A stretch of 64,000 nucleotides of DNA from Fennellomyces sp. T-0311 (taxonomy: Eukaryota; Mucoromycota; Mucoromycetes; Mucorales; Lichtheimiaceae). Location of the stretch: NCBI GenBank assembly GCA_025266875.1, contig JALLLT010000011.1, positions 310,001-374,000 of the forward strand, written 5' to 3'. The notes beneath the pieces are model-generated. The model was not told the DNA's origin, did not search any database, and was given only the letters and a program-made list of their open reading frames with translations. The position numbers and the translations under genes were made by a program. Position 1 is the first letter of the stretch. Every line of letters begins with the position of its first letter. Of this stretch, positions 43,901-61,504 are shown piece after piece.

Positions 43901-46900
43901 AAGGATAAGCGCAACGCTGCCTTGCTCGCCAAGAAGGACTACATCATCAAGCGCTTGAACGCCGATTTCCAAAAGGTTTGGTTCGGCAAAAAGAAGAACG
44001 GCGACGTTGTTGATCTCCAGGAGATGACATACGTCGAAGTCGTCTACCGCATGGTCGAATTGCTGTACATCAAGCATGAGCACCGCTGGATCGATTACAC
44101 TCACCGCAACTTGGTCGGTGACTTCTTGCGCCGTATTGAAGAACGTTTCTCCACCAAGGAATCCACCTCGCTTTTGCAGAGCTTCTCTCAACTCGACAAC
44201 CCTCACGACTTTGTTCAGGAATTCTTGGACCAATTCCCTGAGGCCGATAGCCAGCTTTTGACGTCTGAGGATGTTTTGCACTTTGTCACCTTGTGCCAAC
44301 GTCGTGGTCAGAAGCCTGTGCCATTCATTCCCGTCATGGATAAGGACTTTGAAGTGTGGTTCAAGAAGGATTCGTTGTGGCAATCTGAAGATTTGGCCGC
44401 TGTTGTGGATCAGGATGTCCAGCGTACATGTATCTTGCACGGCCCTGTCGCCGCCAAGTATGCCACCCGCGTTGATCAACCCGTTGGTGAGATTTTGGGC
44501 GATATCTACTCCAGCCACATTACCAGCTTGAAGCAGCGTTACTATGGCAACGATGACAAGTCGATTCCCCAGATCGAGTATCTTGGTGGTGCCGCCATTG
44601 AAACCAAGAGCGTTGCTGCTCCCGTTTCGTCCTCTGCTAAGGAGGTTGTCTACGAAACTGGCACCTCTGCCATTCCCGATGAGGATCTGTGGTTCCAGAC
44701 TATCTCTGGTCCTCAGTACAACTGGCTCCGTGCCTTGTTGACCTCGCAATTCATTGTGCAGGACAAGAACTGGGTAGACAACCCTCTCAAGCATCTCTTC
44801 CGTCCTCGCCCTGGTCAGCAGGTCGTTGTTACCAATGGCACTGATGGTCGCCCTGTCGCTGTCAAGGTCAATGACAAGCGTTTGTGGAGCGCTACTGGCA
44901 AGACCAAGGAGTACGTTACTTCCGTTGATGTCACTTTCAAGGGCAAGACCATCGATGTCACCTTGTTCGAGAAGCGTGACAATGACTTTGTTCCATTGAA
45001 CTTGCATTTTGAGTACAAGCCCGAACTTGGTTATGCTCCTATCCATGAAGTCATGAAGGTATGTTTGTTTGAATATGGATTCTAATACACGGAAACTGAT
45101 GATTGAATGTATTTTAGGGTCGCAACGATCGTATCAAGGACTTTTACTACAAGCTCTGGTTCGGTTTGGATAACAAGGATGACTTCCTGAACTTGTCCGT
45201 TACCGAGAAGCTCATTGGTACCGGCGAGACCGTTAAGGCTGCCGAAATCAAGGAGTTCTGCCAAGCTGTTGGCAACCAAGCCGAGATCTACGTCGACCGT
45301 GGTCAAAAGATCATCAACGCCCCTATGGACTTTGCTATCGTTGTTGGCTGGAAGGCCATCATCAAGGCCATCTTCCCCAAGGTCATTGACGGTGATTTGT
45401 TGAAGCTTGTCCATTTGTCGAACGGTTTCCGTGTTCTCGAGGGTGGCGATCTCTTGTCTGTCGGTGATGTTGTTGACACCTATGCCCAGATCAATGCCAT
45501 TGTCAACACCGATTCTGGCAAGATGATTGAAGTCAAGGGCATCATTGTGCGCGAGAACAAGCCTGTGCTCGAAGTCACTAGCCAGTTCTTGTACCGCGGT
45601 CAGTTCAACGACTACGAGCATACCTTCCAGCGCAATGTTGAGGCGCCCATGCAAGTCAAACTTAATGATGTCAAGGATATTGCGGTCTTGAAGTCCAAGG
45701 AATGGGTTGAATGGACCGAAGAGCTCGACAACTACGAATTGTCTCCTGGCAGCACCCTCATTTTCCGCTTGAACACCGAAGTCAAGTACAAGAACAAGAA
45801 GGTCTTTGCCAGCGTCAAGACCACTGGTACCGTCTCGATGCAGATTTCTACCAAGGAATTCGTTGAGGTCGGCAAGGTCGAGTACGAGGCCGGTGAGAGC
45901 CATGGTAACCCTGTGATCGAATACCTCAAGCGTCATGGTGAGGAAATCGAACAGGCCCACTTCTTCGAGAACGGCGGCTACTCTGTCATGCCTGCTCAAT
46001 CGACTTACTCCTCGGTTGTTCATGCTCCTGCCTCGAACGAACCCTATGCCAAGATCTCGGGTGATTACAACCCCATTCACGTCAACCCCTACTTTGCTGA
46101 CTTGGCCATGTTGCCTGGTACCATTACCCACGGTATGTGGACCAGTGCCTCGACTCGCAAGTTTGTCGAAATCTTTGCTGCCGATAACGTTCCCCACCGT
46201 GTCGTTGCTTACGACGTCAAGTTCCAAGGTATGGTTTTGCCTTCGGACCGTCTTGAGACCAAGTTATCGCACACTGGTATGAAGAACGGCCGCAAGATCA
46301 TCAAGGTCGAGACCATCAACCAGAACGGAGAGAAGATTGTCGAGGGTACTGCTGAAGTAGAGCAACCCGTCACCGCCTATGTCTTCACTGGTCAGGGTTC
46401 GCAGGAGCAAGGTATGGGTATGGCTTTGTACGCCAGCTCGCCTGTTGCCAAGGATATTTGGGATCGTGCCGATGAGCATTTCATGAAGAACTATGGCTTC
46501 TCCATCATTGAGATTGTCCGCGACAACCCCAAGGAAAAGACTGTCCACTTCGGTGGTCCTCGTGGTAACGCTATCCGTCAGAACTACATGAGCATGACCT
46601 ACGATGTTGTTGAGTCGGATGGCGCTATCAAGACCCTGCCTTTGTTCCCCAACATTGGCGAACGCACCTCGTTCTACACTTTCCGCTCCCCCAACGGTTT
46701 GTTGTCGGCTACTCAGTTCACTCAGCCCGCTTTGACCTTGATGGAAAAGGCCGCTTTCGAGGATATGCGTGCCAAGGAATTGATCCAGTCCAACTGTGCT
46801 TTTGCTGGTCACTCGCTTGGTGAATACTCTGCTTTGGCTTCCGTTGGCGATGTGTTGCCCATTGAATCGCTCGTCGACGTTGTGTTCTACCGTGGTATGA

Positions 46901-49900
46901 CCATGCAGTCCGCTGTGCAACGTGATGCTGAGGGTCGCTCCAACTATGGTATGGCTGCTGTCAACCCTGCTCGTGTCTCCAAGACTTTCAATGACACTGC
47001 CTTGCGTTACGTTGTTGACTCGATTGCTGTCCAGAGCAATGATGTGCTCGAAATCGTCAACTTTAACGTTGAAAACTGGCAATACGTTGCTGCTGGTTCG
47101 TTGCCCAACTTGGATGTGTTGACCAACGTGCTCAACTACATCAAGAAGTCCGAGATTGACTTGCAAAAGTTGATGACTACTATGCCTCTCGAAGAGGTCA
47201 AGAAGCACTTGTCCGAAATCATTGGTGGTGCTCTTGACAAGACCAAGGAGAAGATTGCCAAGTCTGGTCGCGTCAAGCTTGAGCGTGGTTACGCCACGGT
47301 GCCTTTGCCCGGTATCGACGTGCCTTTCCACTCTTCCTTCTTGCTCAGCGGTGTCGCTCCTTTCCGCACTTACTTGGCCAAGAAGATCAACCCTACCTAC
47401 ATCAACGTTGCTCAGCTCAGCGCCAAGTACATTCCTAACTTGACTGCTCAGCCTTTCAGCACTGACAAGAGCTACATTGAGAACGTCTATAACCTGACTT
47501 CCAGCCCTCGTCTTGCCAAGGTTCTCAAGAACTGGACCGATAACAAGTACTCCACTCCTGGTCAACAGCAACGTCTTGGTTACGTCTTGTTGGTTGAATT
47601 GCTCGCTTACCAGTTCGCTTCGCCTGTGCGCTGGATCGAAACCCAGGATCAGCTCTTCAAGCACTTCCAAGTTGAGCGCCTCATTGAATTGGGTCCTTCG
47701 CCTACTCTGTGCGGTATGGCTACTCGTACTCTCAACTTGAAGTACCAGGCCTATGACGATGCTTTGATCAACCGCCGTCAAAACTTGTGCAGTTCCAAGG
47801 ACAGCAAAGATATTTACTACGAGTTTGAGGACGCTGTCGTAGAGGAAGCTGCTCCTGCTGATGCCGCTCCGGCTGCTGCTGCTGCTGCTGCTGCTGCTGC
47901 ACCTACTCCAGCTGCTGCCCCAGTTGCCGCTGCTGCCCCTGCACCATCTGCTGGTCCTGCTGAACCCGTTAGCGATGTTCCCGTCACTGCAGTTGAAATC
48001 ATTCACTGCGTCATTGCTCAGAAGCTCAAGAAATCCGTTGATGAAGTGCCTCTGTCCAAGGCCATCAAGGATTTGGTTGGTGGCAAGTCTACTCTCCAAA
48101 ACGAAATTCTGGGTGATTTGCAAAAGGAGTTCCCCAGTGGTGTGCCCGAAAAGTCTGAAGAGACTCCTTTGGAAGAACTTGGTGCCTCTTTGGATGGTTC
48201 GTTCGGCGGTACTTTGGGCAAGCACTCGAGCACTTTGGTTGCCAAGCTTATTAGCTCCAAGATGCCTGGTGGTTTCACTTTGAGCAGCGTCAAGTCTCAC
48301 CTTTCTACCACCTGGGGCTTGGGCGCTGGCCGTACTGATGGTGTCCTTTTGATGGCGCTTACCATGGAACCTGCTGCTCGTTTGGGCTCTGAAGCCGATG
48401 CCAAGGCTTGGTTGGATTCCGTCGCTCAGGCTTATGCCAAGAAGGCCGGTATTACTCTTTCGACCGGTGGCTCTGGCGGTGCCGCTGCTGGAGGCGCTGG
48501 TGGTGCTGTTGCTGTCATCAACAGCGAAGAGTTCGATGCTCTGAAGGCGAAGCAAGATCAATTGATCTACCAGGTAAGGAAGAAAAGCTTTTATCTTGCA
48601 TAAAGCAGAAAACTCATTTGTTTTTTTTTCTCTTAGCAATTGAACCTGTACGCTCGCTACTTGCAAAAGGACCTGCGCGAAGGCCACAAGAAGTACGAGT
48701 CTGAAAAGACCACTACTCTCAAGCTCCAAGCTGAACTCGATCAGTGGCTTGTTGAGCACGGCGATGTCTATGCTGAGGGTATTAAGCCTGTCTTCAGCAG
48801 CCTCAAGGCCCGTCGCTACGATTCGTACTGGAACTGGGTTCGTCAAGATGCCCTTGGAATGTGGTATGATATCATCTTTGGTAAGCTTGCCATCGTTGAT
48901 CGTGAGATCACTGCCAAGTGTCTCCACATCATGACCCGTTCCTACCCCGGTTTGATCGACTACATGCGCTACAACGTCGAGAACTGCAACGGTGACAAGG
49001 GTGAAACCTACCGTCTTGCCAAGGAATTGGGTCAGACTCTCATCGAGAACTGTGTTGAGGTGTTGTCTGTTGATCCCGTCTACAAGGATGGTATGTATGA
49101 GCATTTGGATTCCATAAACGAGTTATTAATATTTTTTATTATACAGTGAGCTTCCCTACCGGTCCTCAGACCACCATCACTGAAAAGGGTGACATCGTCT
49201 ACGCCGAAACCCCTCGCGATGGCTGCCGCAAGCTTGCTGACTATGTCAAGGACATGACTGAGGGTAGCAAGATGACCGAATTCTCTAACCGCCTCAAGGT
49301 TCAGCAGAACTTGGGCCGTATCTACAAGATCATCCGCAACCAGAACAAGATGAAGAAGAGCTCCAAGACCGCCATCAAGGAGTTGTACAGTGATGTTTTG
49401 CGTGCCATGTCCATGTCGAACACCATCGTCAAGGAGAACCGTGGTCGCCAACGCCGTCTCTCTTCCACTGTCCGCACTGCTGAGCACAAGCGCATTTCTG
49501 CCAAGTCGGCCAAGTCTGAGACCATTCCTTTCTTGCACTTGAAGAAGAAGAACGTCAATGACCCATCTGGTTGGGAGTTCAGCACTCGCTTGACCACCAC
49601 TTACCTTGATGTCTTGAACGAGATTGCCAACGAAGGTATCACCTTCTCGCATAAGTGCGTTCTCTTGACTGGTGCTGGCAAGGGCTCGATCGGTTCTGAA
49701 ATCTTGAAGGGCCTGGTCTCTGGTGGTGCCAAGGTTATCGTTACCACTTCTCGCTTCAGCCGTGAAGTCACCGAGTACTTCCAGTCGATCTACCAGACCT
49801 ACGGTTCGCGCGGTTCCGAATTGATTGTTGTTCCCTTCAACCAAGGTTCCAAGCAGGATGTTGATGCTCTTGTCAACTACATCTACGACCCTAAGGGCTT

Positions 49901-52900
49901 GAACTGGGATCTTGACTTCATCATTCCTTTCGCTGCTATCCCCGAGAACGGTCGTGAGATCGATTCTATTGACTCCAAGTCTGAATTGGCTCACCGTATG
50001 ATGTTGACCAACTTGCTTCGCATTTTGGGTAACGTCAAGTCGCACAAGCAGGCTATCGGCTCCGATACTCGTCCTGCTCAAGTCATCTTGCCTTTGTCGC
50101 CTAACCACGGTACTTTCGGTAACGATGGTTTGTACTCGGAATCCAAGATCTCGCTTGAGACTCTGTTCAACCGCTGGTACTCTGAGAGCTGGTCGAGCTA
50201 CCTCATTATCACTGGTGCCGTCATTGGGTAAGTTTATATATGTTGTGTTTGGCGACGAGTAGCACTAACACTGTTGATTAGCTGGACCCGTGGTACTGGT
50301 TTGATGAGCGCCAACAACATGGTTGCCGAAGGTCTCGAAAAGTTGGGTGTCCGTACTTTCTCTGCTACCGAAATGTCGTTCAACATTCTTGGTTTGATGC
50401 ACCCCAGCATTGTCGAGCTTTGCCAAGTCGAGCCTGTCTGGGCTGATTTGAACGGTGGTCTTCACTTTGTCCCTGAACTCCAGAAGATTACTGGTCAGCT
50501 GCGTGTCCAAATCCGTGAAACTGCCGAGGTCCGCAAGGCTGTTGATGCCGAAAACGCTCTTGACTTCAAGACTGTCAATGGTGAAGAAGCTGAACGCAAG
50601 TTCAAGCCTCACAAGGTTACCCCTCGTGCCAACATGAAGTTCGACTTCCCCAAGTTGAAGGAGTACGATAACCTCAAGCACTTGAGCCATCTCAAGGGTA
50701 TGTTGGACTTGGACAAGGTCATTGTTGTCACTGGTTTCGGTGAAGTGTCGCCATGGGGTAACGCCAGAACTCGCTGGGAGATGGAAGCCAATGGTGAGTT
50801 CTCTTTGGAGGGCTGCATCGAAATGGCCTGGATCATGGGCTATATCAAGCACCATCACGGTAACTTGAAGAACGGTACTCCTTACTCTGGCTGGGTGGAT
50901 GCCAAGACGAACGAACCTGTCGAGGACAAGGATATCAAGGCCAAGTACGAGAAGCAGATCCTTGAACACAGCGGTATCCGTCTCATTGGTAAGTTTCTTT
51001 TATTATTTCGGTTGAAGGCATACATGATTTACACAAACATCTTTAGATCCTACTGTGATGAACGGTTACGATCCCAACAAGAAGATGTTGATGCAAGAAA
51101 TCCAAGTCGACCATGACTTGGAACCCTTCGCTTGCAGCAAGGAAGAAGCCGAACATTTCAAGGCCGAACAGGGTGACAAGGCTGATGTCTACGAAAGCGA
51201 AAGCGGTGAATGGGTTGTCGTCCTGCGCAAGGGTGCCACCTTGTATGTCCCCAAGGCCCTCCGCTTCGACCGTCTTGTTGCTGGTCAGATCCCCACTGGC
51301 TGGGACGCCACCCGCTACGGTGTGCCCAAGGACATTGTTGAACAAGTTGACCCTGTCTCGCTCTTCAACATGGTCTCGACTGTCGAAGCCTTTGTCTCGT
51401 CTGGTATCACTGATCCTTACGAGTTCTACCGTTATGTCCACGTCTCTGAGATCGGTAACACCACTGGTTCCGGTGTCGGTGGTCAGGTTGCTCAGCGTGG
51501 TCTGTTCCGTGACCGTTTGCTCGACAAACCTGTGCAAAAGGATATCTTGCAAGAATCCTTCATCAACACCATGCCTGCCTGGATCAACTTGTTGCTTCTG
51601 TCGTCTTCTGGCCCCATCAAGACTCCTGTCAACGCTTGCGCTACCGCTGCTGTTTCTGTTGAACTTGCCATTGACACTATCTTGACTGGCAAGGCCAAGA
51701 TCATGATTGCCGGTGCCACTGAGGACATCACTGAAGAGTCCAGCTACGAGTTCGCCAACATGGGAGCTACTTCCAACGCTGTCGATGAGTTCGCACACGG
51801 TCGCACTCCTGCCGAGATGTCTCGTCCTGCCACCACTTCTCGTAACGGTTTCATGGAATCCCACGGTGCTGCCAACCACATTATCATGTCTGCCTCGACT
51901 GCTATTGAGATTGGTGCTCCTATCTACGGTATCATTGCCTTGACCAACACCGCTACCGATAAGGAAGGTCGCTCGATTCCTGCCCCTGGTGCTGGTATCT
52001 TGACCACTGCTCGTGAAGCTTCAAGCAAGCGTACTTCACCTTTGCTCAACATCAAGTACCGTGCTCGTCAACTCAAGGCCCGTCGTGCTCAGATCTCGAG
52101 CTGGTTGGAAACCGAATACGACATGCTCCGCGAAGAAGTCGCTGAACTTAAGGCTTGTGGTGAACTCACTGCCGAAGATGAAAAGGCTCTCTTGGCCGAA
52201 CGCACGGACTTCTTGCAGAAGGAAGCTCATCGTCAAGAAAAGGAGGCATTATCCACCTGGGGCATGAACTTCTACCAGCAAGATTCTTCGATTGCTCCCA
52301 TCCGTGGTGCCCTTGCTGTGTACGGTTTGACTGTCGACGACATTGGTGTTGCCTCGTTCCACGGTACTTCGACCAAGGCCAACGACAAGAACGAGTCGCG
52401 TGTCTTGAACACTCAGCTCAAGCACTTGGGCCGTTCCAAGGGCAACGCTCTTCTGGCCATCACTCAAAAGTACCTCACTGGCCATCCCAAGGGTACTGCT
52501 GCTTCCTGGATGGCGAACGGTATGATTCAGAGCTTGAACAGCGGTATTGTTCCCGGTAACCGCAATGCCGACAATGTCGACGAAGTCCTCAAGGAATTCG
52601 AGTACATTCTGTACCCATCGCGCAGCATCCAGACCGATGGTCTGAAGGCCGGTCTCTTGAAGTCATTCGGTTTCGGTCAGGCTGGTGCTGAAATCCTTAT
52701 CATTCATCCTGACTACGTCTTGGGCGCTTTGGAGAAGGACGAATACGAAACCTACAAGGCCAAGAACGCTAAGCGTTATGCTCAATCGTACCGTTACCTC
52801 CACGACTCGCTCACGGGTGTCGCTGACTTTATCCAGGTCAAGGATGCCGCTCCTTACACTGATGATCTCGAGTACAAGGTCTACTTGAACCCCAACGCAC

Positions 52901-53406
52901 GCGCCGGTTACGATAAGGTCCGCAACACTTGGACCTTTGATGCCAAGTCGGCTGCTCAACAACCTGAACTCAAGGGCGATGCGGATGCTACTCAAGCTGT
53001 CCTGGCTTCTCTCGCTGAACAACAGGCTGGCAAGAAGGGTGTTGGCGTCGACGTCGAACTGTGTTCCGCCATCAATGTTGACAATGATACTTTCGTTGAG
53101 CGCAACTTCTCTCCCGAAGAGATCAAATACTGCCAGGGTCGTCCCGACAGCCAAGCCAGCTTTGCAGGCCGATGGTCCGCTAAGGAAGCGGTGTTCAAGG
53201 CTATTTCTTCGTACGGCAAGATTCAATCGGATGGTGCGGGTGCTCCGCTTAAGGATATCGAAATCGTCGCTGATCAAGTCGGTGCACCTCAAGTTGTCCT
53301 GACTGGCAAGGCCAAGTCTGCAGCCTCATCTGCTGGCATTAAGAACATCAACGTATCCATCAGCCATAGTGGCCCTTACAGCATTGCTGTCGCATTAGCT
53401 CAATAG
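40993..53406 (+). CDS. Single-chain fungal type I fatty acid synthase (beta+alpha fused)
   Basis: A 3938-residue megasynthase carrying all fungal FAS activities in one chain; it makes palmitoyl/stearoyl-CoA in the cytosol. Order: acetyltransferase (GHSQG, about residue 260), FMN enoyl reductase (about 565-1100), dehydratase (YNPIHVNP and [10 protein letters not shown], about 1570), malonyl/palmitoyl transferase (GHSLG, about 1817). The beta-alpha joint lies at about 2060, then an Ala/Pro linker, carrier domain (GGKST, Ser about 2245), ketoreductase ([13 protein letters not shown], about 2730), ketosynthase (NACATAA, about 3350; [11 protein letters not shown]) and phosphopantetheine transferase (GVGVDVE and [10 protein letters not shown], about 3815). 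Exons: 40993-41761, 41819-42406, 42533-42857, 42922-43357, 43418-45058, 45118-48573, 48637-49090, 49147-50227, 50282-50988, 51047-53406; the sum is 3939 codons. Codon use is strongly biased to C-ending and GGT codons, as in highly expressed genes. Confidence 0.97.
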
Positions 53407-53443
53407 ATTTCTTTTTCTTCTGTTTACATTAGCTTAGTATAAT

Positions 53444-53449
53444 AATAAA
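53444..53449 (+). terminator. Polyadenylation signal AATAAA of the FAS gene
   Basis: AATAAA about 40 bases after the FAS stop codon, in an AT-rich context. Confidence 0.6.
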
Positions 53450-54003
53450 CATTTTTGATACATTTAACACCATCGTTTTTGCCTTTTGCTATCCCGAATT
53501 GACAGAATTTAGAAGGTAGTACAGATGTTTAATTACCAAGGTCCCTGTCTTCTATTTTTCCACAAATATACAAAACGCTGTCAACACCGACATGGCAATA
53601 ATCACCTCATATGGTTGTAAAATACCACTGCGGTGTTGTTGCGGAGACGGCGATTCCAACGAAACGCAGGACTCCATAGAGCTTTTGTAATTGTCTTGGA
53701 CGCGAGAGAGCAAGCAAAGGAATCAATTAAACGTATGTGTTTCATTGCTTGGTGATCGGAGAGAACGTGCTGCACTTCCTTGAAACATTGACCAATGAAG
53801 CATGTGTGATACAAACACAACAATTAATTGACACGGACCTTTCTAGGCATGTTGTACAAGGCACCCGACTCTCAACTTTTAACCAACAGAATAAAATGGT
53901 CCAAAGGCCAGGATCTCTATTACGGCTTCACCTTTTCTTCACTTCCTTTACTTTTTGTAAACCCCACACCCTTTCCTTTTAACTATTCCATTGTCTGGTT
54001 ACA
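53450..54003. other. Intergenic region between FAS and the expansin-like gene
   Basis: No gene recognised. Pyrimidine-rich stretches at 53920-54000 precede the expansin-like start codon. Confidence 0.4.
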
Positions 54004-55138
54004 ATGCGAGTTCTCCTCCCATTCCTTCTTGTTGCTTTTGCAATTGCAGCAAACGCTGCCGTAATTGACTATATCCGAGCGCCCTCTCGATTCTGGACTC
54101 CCTCGGAAAAGTACAATGTTACAACCGTGTCGCCTTCGTTGGACACCACTGAAGTTGCTGTAAACTGCTCATCGACAATCAGCCAAGCAACTCTCACTGC
54201 CAACGAAACGTTCATTCATTTGCAAGGTACTTCTGCGGATTCAAACGAGGCGTGTTTCGCCGCCACTGTGACCAGCCGGCCTGGTAGTTTGATTCGCGCC
54301 AACACCAAGCGAACCACCCGTATTCGCGATGCAGACAACTTATTGCACCGCGGCAAAGTCTGTGATCTCACTATTCCTGACTGGTCTCAGATTATTTACA
54401 AAAACCGTCAAGTGGATCTGGTTATCCCGTTGGCAAATGCTACCATCCATTGCGATGCTTCCAACGATTCTAAGCCGGCTCCAACCAAAACTACCACTAC
54501 TCCTCCCAAACCTACCACCACTACCACCACGAGAACAACCACTACGTATCGCCCAACAACTACTACAACAAGATATCATCCTACAACCACGACTCATCGC
54601 ACCACAACCACAACCTCCAGAAAGCCTACGCCTACATCTGACCCTGATGATGGTGGTGATTGGGTTAACGGTAAAGTCACCTTCTTCACACCCAACCAAG
54701 GCGCCTGCGGTGACTGGAACGATGATTCGGATATGATTGTTGCACTGGTAAAGTTAGTGAAATTACCATTGTCATGCGTATTAAATTTTGTGTAGGGCCC
54801 TGCGTGGTACGGAAATATGAACGCGGTAAGGCGTAACATTAATTGTATCGTTTTGGCCATATACGCTAATAATATCCATCTTTATAAAATAGGTGAGCAA
54901 GTACTGTGGTAGCCGAGTTCAAGTTACTGGTCCTCGTGGTAACTCTATCACTGTGACAGTCAAAGGTAATGTCCTTCATTGATTCTCCATTACAAAGGTG
55001 ATTTAACAAAATGCAAATTTACCTTCAGATGCATGCCCGCCATGTGACTCAGGTCACTTAGATTTGTCCCCTGCTGCTTTCGAGAAGCTTGGTGACTTTG
55101 ATACTGGCATCTTGAAGGTCAAGTGGCGCTTTTTGTGA
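54004..55138 (+). CDS. Secreted expansin-like protein with Thr-rich linker and DPBB domain
   Basis: The 318-residue product has a signal peptide (MRVLLPFLLVAFAIAANA) and a domain of about 130 residues that I do not recognise. That domain has four or more Cys and is likely beta-rich. A Thr/Pro linker of about 60 residues follows (heavily O-glycosylated type). The C-terminal six-stranded double-psi beta-barrel is of the RlpA/barwin/expansin kind (VTFFTPNQGACGDWNDDSDM, GPAWYGNM, VTVKDACPPC, DLSPAAFEKL). Acidic residues of the barrel (D in CGDWND, D in VKDAC) are present. Exons: 54004-54747, 54796-54825 (30 nt), 54893-54965 and 55029-55138. It probably acts in the cell wall or on plant or fungal polysaccharides. 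Catalytic activity is doubtful, since expansin-like proteins usually loosen rather than cut. Confidence 0.88.
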
Positions 55139-55741
55139 TGAATTAGGCCAAAGTTCATCTCATCCTATCATCTAATAAAAAGTGTACCATATATTTAATT
55201 ATTCACTAGAAGTCGTTGATCCCTGTTTATATTTTGTTCACGGTTACATAGACATCAATTGCAATTGTTGCTGCGTGCCTACTATGGAAACAATGATGTT
55301 TCCAATAGAACGGGTAGCACATCCCAAGTAGTATGTCGGGCATCATCGTAGCTACCAATAACCCTAGTACAATGTAGCGCCACTTGGTGTGGGAAATGCA
55401 TATGGAGAATTGCACACTACGTATGTACGAGTATGGTTCGGAATGCCTAAACCAAAGGAAATTTGGGCATGAATGTGAGAGAGAGAGTTGAAAGCTTCGG
55501 TACAGTATACAAATGATTAGCCACAGTATAAGCAAATGTACCGATACAGCCTCTGATTAAGGTGATTGGGGCCATACGTAAAGTGCTACTATGAACGAAT
55601 TAAGGAATTGCACAGGGGTCTAGACAAGTGATAGCCATAGTTGAACAAGGTAAGCGCTTGAAATTTGATCCGTTTAGCTTTTACTGCCAGTCCACGCTGG
55701 AAGTTTGTTTCACAAAAAAAAAACTCTCCTGCTTACCGATC
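55139..55741. other. Intergenic, no gene recognised
   Basis: Short open frames on the minus strand without motifs. AT-rich and probably the 3' region of the expansin-like gene plus the promoter of the pantothenate synthetase gene. Confidence 0.4.
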
Positions 55742-56842
55742 ATGAATGGCCGTAAGTTTCAATCTTGACTAGACATGTCAATAATCAAAATTAAGCAATA
55801 AAATCAAACATAAAGTCAGGATCCCACCGGGAATTCGAGTGTTCAACACGATTAAAGATTTTCGACAATGGCGCCGTCAACTCCTGCTGGATCGAAAGAC
55901 ACTTGGCTACGTCCCGACAATGGGCGCACTTCACCAGGGTCACCTTTCGCTTGTGACTCAAGCCAAAGCCGCGTGTGACCACGTGGCATTGACGATTTTT
56001 GTCAATCCTGCACAGTTTGCACCCAACGAAGACCTGGCAACCTATCCACGTACTTTGCAGGCTGATCTGGATGCTCTGGCTCAACATTTCGATCAAGCGA
56101 CTGTTTTGGTGCCTCAAGTCAATGAAATGTATCCTTCAGGCATTGAGCCCGATGTTGCCAAGCAAGTCGGTGCGTTTGTTGAAGTCAAGGGCTTCTCGCA
56201 CCAATTGGAAGGTGTCACTCGTCCTCATTTCTTCCGTGGTGTGGCGACTGTCGTCAGCAAGTTCTTGAACATTGTAAATTTGTCCTCTTACTAGAATGTG
56301 GATTTCATTTAACAGTTATCTTAGGTGGAACCGGAAGAAGTGTTCTTTGGGCAAAAGGATGGTAAGTGGTTTTGTTCCTTGGATTGGTGGATTCAGTATG
56401 GTAACATGACTTTTTTTTAGTTCAACAATGCATAGTGATCCAAAGAATGATCCGTGACCTCCACTTTAATGTCAAGATGAACATTTGCCCTACTATTCGC
56501 GAAACGGATGGTCTCGCCATGTCTTCACGAAACACCTATCTGACACCCATCCAGCGCAAATATGCATTGGTCTTGTACAACGCATTGAAGCTTATGGAAG
56601 AAATGTATAACACGACAAAGCACGCACCCACTTTGATCGCAGCAGCCACTGAATTGATCCACAAGACTCAACAGGAAGCGCAGGCGGAATGCGAGATTAA
56701 GCTTGACTATATCAGCATTGCGTCACCTGATAACCTCCGCGAGATTGAGGGCGAAATCACCAACGGATGCATCATGAGCGGCGCGGTGTTTGTGGGCAAG
56801 ACTCGACTGATAGATAACTTTATGGTCAATGTGAATTTGTAG
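55742..56842 (+). CDS. PAN6: Pantothenate synthetase (pantoate-beta-alanine ligase)
   Basis: Joins pantoate and beta-alanine with ATP to make pantothenate, the CoA precursor. Motifs in order: VPTMGALHQGH (nucleotidyl-transferase HxGH), FVNPAQFAPNEDLATYPRT (pantoate site), RPHFFRGVATVVSKFLNI, VFFGQKDVQQ, and ETDGLAMSSRNTYL (KMSKS-like). No ATG opens the main exon. The start is best placed at 55742 as a 10-nt coding exon (ATGAATGGCC) followed by GTAAGT. Two acceptors keep frame, after 55815 (TAAAG) or after 55839 (TCGAG), giving 308 or 300 residues. Other exons end at 56273, then 56325-56361 and 56421-56842. It is transcribed toward the USP7 gene, with stop codons about 145 bases apart. Confidence 0.92.
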
Positions 56843-56986
56843 ATAGCAAGCCGGGATACCATTGGATATCAATATATTTTTATAGATAGGACTACCATGT
56901 TGTGCGTTTTGAGACGGGAAAAAGAAAGATGTTGTGTGTGAGGGGGAGAGAACAAATACATAAGGTGTTTTTCTGTGAGATTAGCT

Positions 56987-61504
<4,518 letters not shown>

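Noticed and set aside
46264..49104. 946-codon minus-strand open frame inside FAS
   Set aside because: It is the antisense shadow of the strongly codon-biased FAS coding strand. The same holds for 43376-45046 and 45082-46227.
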